From Lunularia cruciata (lineage: Eukaryota > Streptophyta > Marchantiopsida > Lunulariales > Lunulariaceae): a stretch of DNA of 64,000 nucleotides. A model generated the notes under the pieces. That model had not been told where the DNA came from, searched no databases, and was given only the letters and a program-made list of their open reading frames with translations. Every line of letters starts with the position of its first letter. The first letter of the stretch is position 1. The DNA lies in NCBI GenBank assembly GCA_948567375.1, contig OX419756.1, positions 2,671,001 through 2,735,000 on the forward strand, in the 5' to 3' direction. The position numbers and the translations under genes were made by a program. Positions 33,039 to 44,952 of the stretch are shown in pieces.

Positions 33039-34667
33039 CTGTCGAACTCCTAGATGAAGTCATCCAACTCAATGGTACCCACTGTACCAGAGTAACGCCT
33101 AGGGCCTTTGGAGGCCCCATAAATCTTGTCCATGTCCCACAACAACGGTGCGGACACACCAAGTGCACTCTCAACAAAATCAGCTCCTGTGTTGAACTCC
33201 AACTCAGAGTCGATCTCCTCCCTCACTGAGACCTAAGATACAGGCTGATACCGAGCACCACTCCGAGTAAACCCACTGCATACTACAGGGCTAACTCCTC
33301 TGGAATCTCCAAAGAACTCCGTCGTGACCAAGTAACCACAACAACAAACCCAAACCACCAACTGCAACTGCAAGTGCCCCACCAAGTGCCAACACCACCA
33401 CGTGCCAACACCAACTAAGCACCACCCACTAATGTAACTCTAACCGAGATAACTACACTAGGGGAAGGGCAACCTGTAACCTGCCATCATAACACGCACT
33501 CTCACAATCTGCAGGTCATCACTTCCTGCCTCACCGGAGAGAAACAAAGGTAGTCTGATTGGTCATCACTCCAGCCTCACAATCGAGAGCACACCAGAGC
33601 ACCAATGCTCAAAAGTCAGGGCACCTCACACAAACGTGGTGCACAAACAGGAAGTAGAGAATGGAGGGGATCTAATCACAAGAAATCTAAACAAAAACCC
33701 TCCATCTCATAACACAACACGGGATTGACTCTACCACCATTTGGCATTTGACATAAGACTAGTTCGTATCTAAGTCCTAAGCTACCAGGATCACCAAGAA
33801 TGGAATCAAATTGCCTCTCCTAGCCAAAGCTACATGTGTATAGATAACAGTGGCACAGTCACTAAGACAACAAGTGAGGGTGGACCAATTGGCTAGGGCA
33901 CCAGTCTAGGAACAAGAGATCTAAGGATCAAACCCTGTTGTGCACAATCTAGCAGGAAAGGCAGATTTTGCCAACCAATGACCAAGATCTACTCTAAACT
34001 AGCTAGCCTCATGCCAGCAAGCTGGCTTGCTGGCCCTTTGTAGCCTCTCATAGCCCACAGCCCTATGCCTCAAAGCCTTGAAACGCCAAAATTCAGCCAA
34101 ATGAGGCCTTTCTTGTTGCCACTTTGAACCTCCTCCAAAATTGGCAAAACTTCTCCAAATCTACAAAAGTCCTCCAAACTAGCAAAAGTCCTCCAAATCT
34201 GGCCAAACAGCAAAAACTCCTCCAGTTCTAGCCAAAATCTGACGTAAATCTGATGTAAAATCTGACATAAACCCTAAAGATGGCTGCACGCCAAATCCCC
34301 GACTAACTTTCCACTTGAGCCAAATTGACAAAACAGGTTTTTCCAAATCACAATTTCATGAGAAAAGCTTCCCAACTCCACCTTAAATTTGACTTTTTGA
34401 GCCCAACTCGGAGCAAATTGGTCCTACTTTCACCTCCTGAGCTCAAAATCACAACACTGCTCAAAAATTGCTCCTTCTTTGCTCAAAATTTGGCCAGCAT
34501 TTCCGCACACCGTCCGCCTAATTGCCAAATCTGCATCACTTGAACAAGCTTCTGCACACTAGGGAAACACAGAACTTGAATCGAGCTACCACGATCCACC
34601 GAGCTTGGAGATACCACCAACACTTAACGTTCCTGCACCCGATTTCCCCTTGACTTCACTTCTTTGA
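33039..34667 (-). other. E4 5' leader
   Basis: About 1.6 kb between gag and the right LTR without a convincing reading frame. Some gag N-terminal sequence may be frame-shifted at 33050-33250. A primer-binding site could not be matched to a specific tRNA. Confidence 0.5.
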
Positions 34668-35112
34668 TGTAATCAGATTGCTTAACATTCTCAACTCAAC
34701 TCAGATCAATACTTGATCTGTCACTCTATAAACTGCCAATAACTGGGCACTGATTACAGTCAAGCCACACCCCCTCATGCATAGAGAATCCAGGTGATGC
34801 TCGCCGGCCTCTGTCCACCATAGCTAGGAACTCGAAGGCTCAACATCAGAGAAGTGAGCTCTCTAGAGCTCACTTCGAAACTATACCTCCTAGACTCAAG
34901 CTAGCTCTGAAACCCTAAGAGTCCCGCTGACGGCACACTCGATGGTGCAAACAGTGCAAAGTGACGGTGGGCCCCACCATGAAGTCAGTACCCCGAACAC
35001 AAAATCTAACCGTCGAAAAGTAGTCTCTGAGAAACTGCTAGAATAACTCTAACTACTATCATTGGAACTCCAGTGTCCGAGCATCTAGATGTGGAACTAC
35101 AAATGGCGTGAC
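34668..35112 (-). repeat. E4 right (5') LTR, segment A only
   Basis: Collinear with 25316-25768, from TGTAATCAGATTGC to ACAAATGGCGTGAC. It lacks the 105-bp segment B that would be expected outside A; instead E2 LTR sequence follows, after the ATGAG duplication. Confidence 0.85.
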
Positions 35113-35477
35113 ATGAGGGAAAACTCCAAATGCCTAGCATGAGCTTTGGCTTTGGTATTTATAGGTAGAATACAAGGCCCTTGAGAAGCTTCTCAAGAAG
35201 CTTCCTCAAGCCGCTTTCTTAGAGTGCAAGCCAAGTTAACTAGGAAGCTTCTCAAGAAGCTTCCTTCTAGAAGCCACCTACTTGGCGTGCAAGCTAAGCT
35301 AGTTGGAAGCTTCTAGAAGCTTCCTTCTAGAAGCTACTTACTTAAGGTGCAAGCTAAGCTAACCGTGAAGCTTCCCAAGAAGCTTCCTAGATACTTCCAG
35401 AATATTCTAGGCTAATTTGTCTTATGTGCTACTTCGTGAGCCTGACTGACCTCGTCGCTAAACTCCATATTGTTGCA
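35113..35477 (-). repeat. E2 3' LTR, second piece
   Basis: Resumes at ATGAGGGAAAACTCC and ends CCATATTGTTGCA. It contains the perfect heat-shock-element array GAAGCTTCTAGAAGCTTC at 35306-35323 and TATTTATA at about 35156-35163. Confidence 0.9.
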
Positions 35478-37130
35478 TATTCCCCCGCCGCTAGTTGGTG
35501 ACGTCCTCGTTGCCAGTGAAGCTTCAAATTCCTGGATGGCCGTCTGTGCATTGTGGAGGTGAGAAAGAGGTTCCCAGGTGGCCTCATGAAGAGGATACCC
35601 TTTCCAAAGGACCTTGTACTCTATATGTTGGCGACGGCCTCGTTGAATGTGGCGACGCACAAGGATATGATCAACTTCGTACTCCTCATGATCATTGATA
35701 GGGATAGGAAGAGGGGGAGGTTGGACTCGAGAGGAAAAGGAAGAGGGGTTAGGAACAAATGGTTTCAACTTGGAAACATGAAAGATAGGATGGATACGCA
35801 TGTGACAAGGCAAGGCAAGACAATAAGCAACAGGAAAGACAATTTGGGTGATATCAAAGGGTCTTATCCAATTAGGGGCAAGTTTACAAACTTGGGTATC
35901 AAGTGGGAGAGGGAGGTTACTAGAGGATAACATGACTTTATCACCGACTTTGAAGGTAAGATTGTGACGATGGTGGTCCGCATATTTTTTTTGGTGATTT
36001 TGAGCAACAAGGAGGTGAGACTTGGGTTGTTGGAGAGATTGGGATATAATGGTCAAGAATGTAGAAGTATGAGGAACCGGAGATGGAGGGGGAGCAAGAA
36101 GAGAATCTGGAACAAGCGGATCTTGGCCAAAATTGAGAAAGAAAGGAGAGAATCCGGTGCTTGCCTATTTGGAATTGTTGTAGGCAAATTCGGCAACGGC
36201 AAGACATTCATCCCAATTGGTATGGTGGACATTGAAAAAGGCACGCAACATATCCTCCAATGTACGATTTGCACGTTCGGTTTGTCCATCAGTTTGAGGA
36301 TGATAGGCCGTGGACAAAACAAGCTTGGTGCTAAGTATCTGAAAGAGTGCTTGCCAAAACTTCCCGGTAAAGTGAGGATCATGGTCGGAGATGAGTACGC
36401 GTGGCATTCCATGATGCTTGAAGATATTGTCAAAGTAGATTTGTGCTAAGGTTGGAGCATCCACGGTATCATAGGTTGGTGCCAAGTGGATTTGCTTACT
36501 AAGCTTATCCACAAACACCACGATGGCGGTATGTCCTTCTTTTGTCTTTGGCAAGGATGTGATGAGATCCAAGCTCACATGCTCCCAACGAGCTGATGGA
36601 ACGGCAAGCGGTTGAAGGAGTCCACCCGGCTTCTGGTTGCTGGCCTTGTTATGTTGGCAACTCTCACACGATCAGACAAATTCTTGAACATCCCGTGTCA
36701 TGTTGGGCCACCACCATTGACGTTGGAGGGTACCCAAGGTCTTTTCCACACCCATGTGACCAGCTATGGGTAAATCATGGGCTTCTTGAAGGCGCACAAG
36801 TTGAAGATCACCTTTGGCTGGAACATAGATCCGGTCCGCATGGAATAGAAGGCCTTCCTTGAAGGAGAAGGTGTTGTACTCCTTGTCACCTGTTGTTAGC
36901 CGACCATGTACCATTTGTAAGAAGGGATCTTGCTGTAGAGCTAACCAAAACTCGTTATGAATCTTGGGATCAATTGACACCATCGTAATTGCTGCCGTGA
37001 TGAGAGGAAGAGACTTCAAATCAGGTCGTCGTGATAGAGCATCAGGGATGGCATGGAACCGACCTGGTTTGTACTCAAGTTTGATGTTGAACAATTGGAG
37101 TTGCCCTTCCTATCGATGATGTCGACTCTT
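35412..37130 (-). pseudogene. E2 integrase and chromodomain
   Basis: Read on the minus strand: HHCC region GHMGVEKTLGTLQRQWWWP (near 36750), core SLDLITSLPKTKEGH (36578), LISDHDPHF, AYHPQTDGQTERANRTLED (catalytic Glu), EFAYNNSK; then SPFF... and the C-terminal module with KLAPNWIRPFDITQIV and a chromodomain (YEVDHILVRRHIQRG ... YKVLWKGYPLHEATWEPLSH). A frameshift near 36165 splits it. Confidence 0.9.
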
Positions 37131-37253
37131 CATGTGCTCTAGGTGTAAGGTCTGCAACAATGGCTTGTGATCAATTCACATGATCACTTGTTTTCCCAAG
37201 AGATAATGCCTCCATACCTTGGTGGCATATACCATTGCAAGTTGTTCCCGATC

Positions 37254-37474
37254 TCAAGTAGAGTAATTTCTTTCAGCTGTATTTAGTCGGCGAGACACAA
37301 AGGCAATAGGATGTAGTCCATCTAGAAATTCATGTTGCAACATAGCTTCAATTGCAAAGTTAGAAGCATCAAAATCAACCATGCAAGGTAGTTGAGGATC
37401 ATATGATTGAAGAATGGGTGTTGAAGACACCATATGCTTTAACATCTGGAATGCTTCTTCATGCTTGGTGGTCC
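37254..37474 (-). pseudogene. E2 RNase H, N-terminal part
   Basis: VVDFDASNF-type sequence (here MVDFDASNFAIEAMLQ) and AFVSRRLNTAERNYST are visible. The frame is cut at 37474 by the solo LTR that separates it from the RT. Confidence 0.8.
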
Positions 37475-38168
37475 TGTGAGCCGGCCTGTCTCTCACTCAG
37501 GATAAACCTCTAATAGCTACTATGGTAGCACACCATGGACTAAGAAGGCAAGGAACCCAAACTCCATCATACTCCTCCAAGGCTAACACTCCAAGACTCA
37601 AGACATTGCTCACTAGAGAACTCAATGAGAGAGAGATAGTTGCAAATGAAAGGATGATGAGTACCTCCTCACCCCTTGTTTATATACTTGTGAAATAGTT
37701 ACGTACCAAAGTTACTAATTACCATAGTAACTCAAGTTACTAGACTAAAAGTCAAGTAAAGTCAAAAAGTAGAAAGGAATATCCATTCACATGGGCATAT
37801 TCCCCTAAGCATGTGGTCTTATCTTGACCCAACCACAAAGTCAAGGATTCCTTCACATGGGCTATCCTTGGACTAAAGAAGAATCCAAAACAAAAAGGCT
37901 TGCGGGCCCAAGAGTTCTCAACTCTTTCCTCAAAGCCAAACACCTAGGAATAATACCAAGTCAACACACTAAAATCCAAAATAGTGGTGCTCATCTTTTC
38001 TACTTCCTCTAAAGTAAGGTCCCATCTATCTTAGCTATGACTAACTTTAGCTAACCATGACTGATATAGAACCATCCTTTATCTCTATATAAATAATATC
38101 TCTTAAGTACTTGTAATATCAAGCTAAATATCACAATACCACACACATGCACAAATGGGTGTTACAGT
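37475..38168 (+). mobile_element. Solo LTR inserted in E2 pol
   Basis: A 694-bp insertion begins TGTGAGCCGG and ends GTGTTACA. It interrupts sequence that reads GGTGGTCCACTGGAAGC in relatives. GGTCC on the left and (A)GTTC on the right fit a partly mutated target duplication. A TATATAAATA box near 38090 suggests a plus-strand LTR orientation. No internal region or second LTR is present. It is unrelated to the E0-E3 LTR. Confidence 0.75.
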
Positions 38169-38203
38169 TCACTGGAAGCTCGAGTTCTTTCCCAAGAGGT
38201 CAG

Positions 38204-39241
38204 TCAATGGTGCAGCCACGTGAGCATAGTAATGGATGAACCGTCGGTAGAAATTGACCAATCCATTGAATGCTCATACTTCGGTAGCATCCTTCGGGGT
38301 AGGCCAATCAATAATGGCCTTGATCTTCTTTTCTTCCATCTTGATCCCCTCTGATGAGATCTTATGACCCAAGAAGGTAACCTCCTTTTGCCAAAAGCAC
38401 ACTTTGACTTCTTGCAGTAAAATTTCCACTGTCGTAATTGTCTTAGGACTTCTCGCACATGATTCCTGTGTTCTGCCTCTGTCCTACTATAGATTAAGAT
38501 ATCATCTAAGAACACTACCACAAACTGATCCAATAGTCCCTCCAACACTCGATGCATCTGATCCATGAAGACTGCTGGAGCATTAGTGAGTCCAAAAGGT
38601 AGAACTCTCCACTCAAAATGTCCATACCTTGTGCGAAAGGTAGTCTTTTGCACGTCCTTTCCTTCAATAGGAATTTTCCAATAACCGCTACAAAGATCTA
38701 GCTTGGAAAAGTAGCATGCTCCACTTAATTGATCAAGCAGGTCATCAATCCGAGGCAAGGAATATGCATTCTTCACGGTTTGCTTATTGAACCCATGGTA
38801 ATCAATACAGAAACGAAGTCCTCCATCCTTCTTTGGAACAAATAGTACCAGTGCTCCCCACGGAGAGGTACTATGTTGTATGAAATCCTTCTCCAACAAC
38901 TCTTTAAGTGTTGTTTGCAACTCCTCCAACTCCTTTGGTGAGAGCCGATAGATTGGTCTACTCACTAGAGTACTCCCTGGCAATAACTTGATCTTGAAGG
39001 GCATACCTTGATCAGAGGGTAATCCCTTTGGCAGATCATCTGGAAACACATCTGCAAATTCCTGAACTATCCGATCAATCATTGCTTGATGCGGCACTTG
39101 GCCCTCCTCAGATTGTTCTTGTGCAATTGGCTTGATCCACACCGCAAATACAGACTTATCTTCCTCCAAAGCTTGCTCTATGGCTGCTTCATTAACAAAC
39201 TTCCCTTCTTGGGACTCATCTCTCTTCCAAGCTTGCTCCAT
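38204..39241 (-). pseudogene. E2 reverse transcriptase
   Basis: A 345-codon frame with [47 protein letters not shown] and [15 protein letters not shown]. One shift occurs near 38395, where AFWQKE of relatives becomes AFGKRR. Otherwise intact. Confidence 0.9.
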
Positions 39242-39286
39242 GGTTGCCTCTTTGGCAAACTTCCCATCTTGGGACTCATTTCCCTT

Positions 39287-39771
39287 CTAGATTTGCTCTA
39301 TGGCTACCTTCTCAACAAACTTCTCATCTTGGGACTGACTATTCTTAGGTGTCTTACTCAGAGGTGCCAGACAACCTAATCGGAAATTCCTACCTTGGTG
39401 TTGTACTTGAATTTGACGTTGGGTCCAATCGAATTGAACCTTATGACGTTCAACCCAAGGTAGACCCAGAATGATATCATAGTGTAGAGGTGCCACTACA
39501 AACCTCATACACTCCAAATACTCCTTCCCAATCTTGAAGGTAACAAGATGTGAGGTGCGGAATGCAGAACCCATTTACCATCCGCCATCATCAAACTACT
39601 TCCAATCACTGGCTTGATAGAAATACCCAATTCCTTTGCTACTTGCATAGATATGCAATTTTCTGAACTTCTAGAATCAACCAAAATCCTACAACCCCGA
39701 TTAGATATTGTACCTTGCAAGTGAAGCAAACTTGCATAGGTCGAGCCTTCAATCCCATTGGAACTAATCAA
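39287..39771 (-). pseudogene. E2 protease
   Basis: GCRILVDSRSSENCISMQVA shows the active-site motif DSR where E1 and E3 have DSG, so the conserved Gly is replaced. The segment then changes frame to MRFVVAPLHYDIILGLPWVE, the usual retropepsin end (DIILGLPWL-like). Confidence 0.8.
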
Positions 39772-39787
39772 GCTCCCAATAGCCGGC

Positions 39788-40459
39788 TCAAAATCTCTTA
39801 CTAGGATTCTTCATTTCCCTAATCATTCTGTTCCACAAACTCAATATGGGCAACTTGTCGAGGTCACCCATTCCTAAGTGGACATTCAGCAATGCGATGT
39901 CCAACTTGGTGACAATAAAAGCAACTTCCATTTTGTCGTAATCTTTCTCTTTCTGCTGTGCCAAGTGGTCTTCGTTGGATGACATCAATCTCCATTAGTA
40001 CCGGTTCTTCCACTCGTGGTACTGGTAGGTTTTGTGTAGGTCAAGGTCGAGACCAAGTTTTCGCAACTAAGGAATCAAAATGCTCAGCCAATTGCATGGC
40101 TTCTTCTACATTCTGTGGCTCTCTCATGGTCACCTCCAATCTAGTTTGTGACTTCAATCCTCGCACAAATCAATCCAAAACTTCACCTTCTTGGATATCT
40201 AGAATTTGCATAATGATATTCTGAAATTGTGTGATGTAGCTTCTCACTGAGCCAATCTGCCTCAACTCCGCCAATTTATCTTGTGCAGCTCGGGTGGCAT
40301 TTATAGTCTGAAATCAACCAAGTATTGCATCCTTGAATTCTGCCCATGTCAAAATCGGTATAACAATTTGTCGTTCAGCTCTTTCTACTCGGAATTGCCA
40401 CCAAAGTTTTGCCACGCCATTCAACTGGCTAGAAGCCAAGAGAATTTGTTTCCGCTGTC
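39788..40459 (-). pseudogene. E2 gag, C-terminal part
   Basis: Gag sequence with RLEVTMREPQNVEEAMQLAE-like text and a CCHC knuckle in another frame (near 39900). It breaks off at 40459 at the boundary of the repeat-rich insertion and resumes at 43706. Confidence 0.8.
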
Positions 40460-41003
40460 ATCGGGAAAATAGCCCATGTGTACCCTTGAGGCTTTTGGTG
40501 TGATACTTTCTTTTCCTCTTCTAGTTGTTGTAAGGAACATGGATTTATGTCAATATGTCTCAGGTGTAGTTTTATGCTACCTTGCTGCGGGAGATATTTC
40601 CTATATTATTGTGCAGCCGGGAAAAGTTATGGTGTTATTAGCTCAAGGAGTCTTTTAATGTGGCTTGAGCCAAGAAATAATGTTGGGTTACACTAGCTCA
40701 GGTTCTGTTTTACGTTATTGGAATGAAGGAGTGTTTGCCTTAGAAGAGGAGCAAAAAGGAGTCTTTGAGTTGGAAATACTTGGGAGACTTTAGAGGAGTA
40801 GTGACAATGAAAGGTTTGGGGGAAAAACAGCAGAAAAAAGTTAGAAGAGTGAAGGAACTCAGCTCGGAAGGAGAGGATTTTTGAGGGAAAAGGTTCTGGA
40901 CATAGGGCTGCAGTGGAAGATTTTCGGGAGATATACTTGGCTGTGCAGGGCTTTGAGGGAGGGACAGGAAGGAAAAGGAGAGAAAGGACTGCTGGGAAAA
41001 AGG

Positions 41004-41345
41004 AGAATTATTGAAGGGCTAGGGCTTGACCAGGAGAGAGAGAGTTTTTTTGAAAGTGCTTGCTGTGCAGAAATTTCGAGAGAAAGGCCTGCTGGGAGAA
41101 AGGAGAATTATCGAAGGGCTAGGGCTTGGCCAGGGGAGAGAGAGTTTTTTCGAAAGTGCTTGCTGTGCAGAAATTTGGAGAGAAAGGCCTGCTGGGAGAA
41201 AGGAGAATTATCAAAGGGCTAGGGCTTGGCCAGGGAGAGAGAGAGTTTTTTTGAAAGTGCTTGTTGTGCAGAAATTTGGAGAGAAAGGCCTGCTGGGAGA
41301 AAGGAGAATTATCAAAGGGCTAGGGCTTGGCCAGGAGAGAGGAGA
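41004..41345 (+). repeat. Tandem array with about 100-bp period
   Basis: GAATTATyrAAGGGCTAGGG recurs at about 41004, 41104, 41204 and 41305. Each unit includes GAGAGAGAGTTTTTT and GTGCTTGCTGTGCAGAAATTT-like text. The open frames reported over it are products of the repeat. Confidence 0.9.
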
Positions 41346-41349
41346 GAAA

Positions 41350-42650
41350 ATTTTTGAAATGTGAGAGGGCAGGGTTGTGCTTGGACTAGGAGAGGAATTT
41401 TTGAAATGTGAGGGGAGTCTTGCAGGGCTGTGCTTGGACCAGGATAGGAATTTTTGAAATGTGAAAGGAGTCTTGAAGGGCTGAAGGCTTTTGGAGATGC
41501 CTTAGTGTTGTGTTTTGGATGAGGAGAGAAATTTTCAAAATGTGAGGGGAGTCTTGAAGGGCTGAAGGCTTTTGGAGATGCCTTATGGCTATGTTTTGGA
41601 CCAGGAGAGGAATTTTTGAAATGTGAGGGGAGTCTTGCAGGGCTGTGCTTGGACCAGGATAGGAATTTTCAAAATGTGAAAGGAGTCTTGAAGGGCTGAA
41701 GGCTTTTGAAGATGCCTTAGGGCTGTGTTTTGGACCAGGAGAGAAATTTTTGAAATGTGAGGGGAGTCTTGAAGGGCTGAAGGCTTTTGGAGATGCCTTA
41801 GGGCTGTGTTTTGGACCAAGAGAGAAATTTTTGAAATGTGAGGGGAGTCTTGCAGGGCTGTGCTTGGACCAGGAGAGAAATTTTTGAAATGTGAGAGGGC
41901 AGGGCTGTGCTTGGACGAGGAGAGGAATTTTTCGAAATGTGAGAGTGCAAGGCTGTGCTTGGACCAGGAGAGGAATTTTTGAAATGTGAGGGGAGTCTTG
42001 CAGGGCTGTGCTTGGACCAGGATAGGAATTTTCAAAATGTGAAAGGAGTCTTGAAGGGCTGAAGGCTTTTGGAGATGCCTTAGGGCTGTGTTTTGAACCA
42101 GGAGAGAAATTTTCGAAATGTGAGGGGAGTCTTGAAGGGCTGAAGGCTTTTGGAGATGCCTTAGGGCTGTGTTTTGGACCAGGAGAGGAATTTTCAAAAT
42201 GTGAGGGGAGTCTTGCAGGGCTGAAGGCTTTTGGAGATGCCTTAGGGCTGTGTTTTGGACCAGGAGAGAAATTTTTGAAATGTGAGGGGAGTCTTGCAGG
42301 GCTGAAGGATTTTGGAGATGCCTTAGGGCTATGCTTGGACCAGGAGAGGAATTTTCAAAATGTGAGGGGAGTCTTGCAGGGCTGTGCTTGGACCAAGAGA
42401 TGCTATTTTGAAATCTGAGTGAGTGTCTTGAAGGCTGAAGGGTTTTTGGAGATGCCTTAGGCTGTGCTTGGACCAGGAGATGCTATTTCGAAATCTGAGT
42501 GAGTGTCTTGAAGGCTGAAGGATTTTGGAGATGCCTTAGGCTGTGCTTGGACCAGGAGAGGAAATTTCAAAATCTGAGTGAGTGTCTTAAAGGCTGAAGG
42601 ATTTTGGAGATGTCTTAGGGCTGTGCTTGGACCAAGAGATGCAATTTCAA
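41350..42650 (+). repeat. Complex tandem array of two alternating modules
   Basis: Roughly two dozen units built from the module GGACCAGGAGAGGAATTTTTGAAATGTGAGGGGAGTCTTG (split here: GGACCAGGAGAGGAATTTTT then GAAATGTGAGGGGAGTCTTG) joined to either a short link (CAGGGCTGTGCTT) or a long link (AAGGGCTGAAGGCTTTTGG then AGATGCCTTAGGGCTGTG). Alternation of short and long links shows higher-order structure. Confidence 0.9.
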
Positions 42651-43705
42651 AATTTGAGCAGTGCTTGAAAGTGCAAGGGAGAAAAAGTGTTTTCTCTCAA
42701 AGGAATGAACAATGTGCAGGAGAGGAAGTGCTTGGACAAAAGAGAAATTTTTGCAAGTCTGAAGGGGTTTGGGCAGCAGTTGAAGAGAACAAAATTTTGT
42801 AGGGAAGCAAGAGGACAGGAGATTCAAACAGTAGAGAATTTTTGCAGGTCTGAAGGGGATTTGCTGCAAAAGTTGCCGAAGGATATCTCCCGAAGTCAAG
42901 AAGAAGAGGAGGAGAATTTGGAAGTGGATCAGTTCATCTGGAGCAAGGGCAAGAAAATATTGAAGTTGGTTGGCCTATCTGAATGGAGTGAATCTGATCT
43001 GCAAAACAAGGCATAGGAGATTGAAGAGGTTTGGAGGGTGAGTTGCCTTGTCTGTTGTCGGACAGAGTATATGTGAAGTGCCGAGCTGAGTTGATGAGCA
43101 GTTGCAACCTTAGGGGCAGGCATTGCCTTGACTAGAACTATTTGACTTATCCAACCTTGTGAACTTTGTTGTTGAAATTCTTGTGAATGATGAGTCTTGG
43201 AAGCGGATTTGTGTTATGAATTGTGACTAGAGTTGAGGAAAACTCCATTCTAGGAGCTCTTAGTCTGGTCCAGGTGAAAAGCATAATTAAACGATCTGAG
43301 TACCTAGGTTTATGTTCAGTTAGATCACTCAGTTGTCGTTTATTTTATTTTATCAAAGGGCCACCTGACCTAGGTCTATGAACTGCTAGATCCCGAACCA
43401 TAGCTTGAACCTAACGAGAAAATAGGATATGAGACCAAGCAGAGGTAGAAACCATAACACCAGACTCGCATGACAAGATTGGTTTTGCGAAAGTCAAGGA
43501 TAAAACAAAACCTTCAGGGTGAGCCAACCTCAAGGAAACTAAAACAACAAGTTCATATAGAGACAAATTCCCGACAATCCAGGAGTAGGTAAGGAATGTC
43601 AGTCTATGGGAAAATCCAAAAGAAAGACAGTAAGGAAAAATAAGCACAAGCAGCCATGTGCTCGGTGCACTCTCAAGACCAAACGTTCCCCACGACACCA
43701 CTTGT

Positions 43706-44000
43706 CTTGAAGATTGGTGGCTTCAAAGTAACGTTTACAATCAAACACAAAATTCTCCACTGTGCCTGGAAGATTCTTGCCTTCAAACACCTTGGGTTTC
43801 GGAAATCAAATGCGATCTTCTCCATCTCAAACTGGCGCTCTGTCTATCTGTTCTCGTCGTTGCTGGTCTTGTTCATCCAACAATCGAGTAAGATGCTTGA
43901 TTTGTTGTTGCATTGCAAGGATAACATCCGGTATTGCCACCATTGCTACTACTCTATTCCACTATCCTCAATTTATCTAGTTGATTAACACATAGATACA
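43706..44000 (-). pseudogene. E2 gag, N-terminal part
   Basis: The minus strand reads from near 43950 as a gag start (ATG GTG GCA ATA CCG ...) through LTRLLDEQDQQRREQID to FPKPKVFEGKNLPGTVENFV. In-frame TGAs occur at 43806-43808 (shared with E1 and E3) and about 25 bp further upstream. It is cut at 43706 by the insertion. Confidence 0.8.
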
Positions 44001-44214
44001 ACACATCCACCGTTCTCCATAAGTTACAAAGAGAAGTATCAAGGGTTCCTCTGACACGGTGATCATATGTAGAAAATCCTGCCCAAAGCGTGAGGTGATG
44101 AATTGTGTGAAACGATGCTTTGGTAATATTTGGACATGAAAGTCCCAATGGTTTGGCGGAAGTGGATTTGGTGGTCCATAAATTCCATCCATCCCATTCC
44201 TGCTCTGATACCAA

Positions 44215-44640
44215 TGTAAAAGACCAAAACCGAGGAGAGAAATAGGAGAATGGAAACTCACATTGGGAGACTTGAATGAGGGAAAACTCCAAATGCCTAG
44301 CATGAGCTTCGGCTTTGGTATTTATAGGTAGCATACAAGGCCCTTGAGAAGCTTCTCAAGAAGCTTCCTCAAGCCGCTTTCTTAGAGTGCAAGCCAAGTT
44401 AACTAGGAAGCTTCTCAAGAAGCTTCCTTCTAGAAGCTGCCTACTTGGCGTGCAAGCTAAGCTAGTTGGAAGCTTCTAGAAGCTTCCTTCTAGAAGCTAC
44501 TTACTTAAGGTGCAAGCTAAGCTAACCAGGAAGCTTCCCAAGAAGCTTCCTAGATACTTCCGGAATATTCTAGGCTAATTTGTCTTATGTGCTACTTTGT
44601 GAGCCTGATTGACCTTGTTGCTAAACTCCATATTGTTACA
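44215..44640 (-). repeat. E2 5' LTR
   Basis: A 426-bp LTR from TGTAAAAGACC to CCATATTGTTACA. The primer-binding site, minus strand TTGGTATCAGAGCAGG, is directly left of it (44199-44214). A perfect heat-shock-element array GAAGCTTCTAGAAGCTTC lies at 44469-44486; TATTTATA is at 44319-44326 (minus-strand TATA box). Confidence 0.92.
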
Positions 44641-44952
44641 TAGACCCAGAATGATATCATAGTGTAGAGGTGCCACTACAAACCTCATACACTCCAAATA
44701 CTCATTCCCAATCTTGAAGGTAACAAGATGCGAGGTGCGAAATGCAGAACCCTTTCTACCATCCGCCATCATCAAACTACTCCCAATCATTGGCTTGATA
44801 GGAATACCCAATTCTTTTGCTACTTGCATAGACATACAATTCTCTAAAATTCCAGAATCAACCAAAATTCTACAACCTCGATTAGATATCATACCTTGCA
44901 AGTGAAGCAGACTTGCATAGGTCGAGCCTTCAATCCCATTGGAACTAATCAA
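44641..44952 (-). pseudogene. E1 protease, N-terminal portion
   Basis: GCRILVDSGILENCMSMQVA carries the DSG active site. It is followed by MRFVVAPLHYDIILGL, where E2 is inserted; the remainder of the domain lies at 25100-25144. Confidence 0.85.

Larger units (their letters stand above)
25211..35112 (-). mobile_element. E4: Ty3/Gypsy element carrying a cytosine methyltransferase and a PHD finger
   Basis: This roughly 9.9-kb element is inserted in the E2 LTR, with ATGAG on both sides (25206-25210 and 35113-35117). The minus-strand order is gag with two CCHC knuckles, protease, DNMT3-like methyltransferase, reverse transcriptase, RNase H, integrase and PHD finger. The pol core is unlike E0-E3, so it is a different Gypsy lineage. 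LTR-like repeats of about 440 bp lie at both ends, but their arrangement is unusual (see the LTR entries). Stops and frameshifts throughout show this copy is inactive. Confidence 0.88.
40460..43701. mobile_element. Unclassified 3.2-kb insertion in E2 gag, rich in tandem repeats
   Basis: E2 gag is interrupted between TTTCCGCT and GTCTTGAAGATTGG, which adjoin in relatives (TTTCCGCTCGTCTTGAAG). The short flanks TGTC and TTGTC may be a decayed TCGTC target duplication. The insert has a purine-rich plus strand, two tandem arrays (41004-41345 and 41350-42640) and AT-rich sequence at 43050-43400. I found no LTR pair, no terminal inverted repeat and no transposon protein, so it is probably non-autonomous. 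Confidence 0.65.
25145..44640 (-). mobile_element. E2: Ty3/Gypsy chromovirus inside E1, itself carrying three insertions
   Basis: LTRs are 25145-25210 plus 35113-35477 (one LTR split by E4) and 44215-44640. It sits in the protease region of E1. The internal order on the minus strand is primer-binding site near 44214, gag (44000-43706, then 40459-39788), protease (39771-39400), RT (39241-38204), RNase H (37496-37130), integrase (37094-35950) and chromodomain to 35490. Insertions are E4 in the 3' LTR, a solo LTR at 37475-38168 and a repeat-rich element at 40460-43701. Confidence 0.9.

Noticed and set aside
37475-38168. Intron-like or gene-like insertion
   Set aside because: TG...CA ends, an internal TATA box and a probable target duplication fit a solo LTR better.
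40881-41364. Two overlapping plus frames of 112-113 codons (REKGLLGERRIIEGLG repeats)
   Set aside because: Product of the 100-bp repeat read in two frames.
41589-42197. 202-codon minus frame in the tandem array
   Set aside because: Its peptide is itself a simple repeat (LLVQNTALRHLQKPSALQDS) created by the array; no homologous domain.
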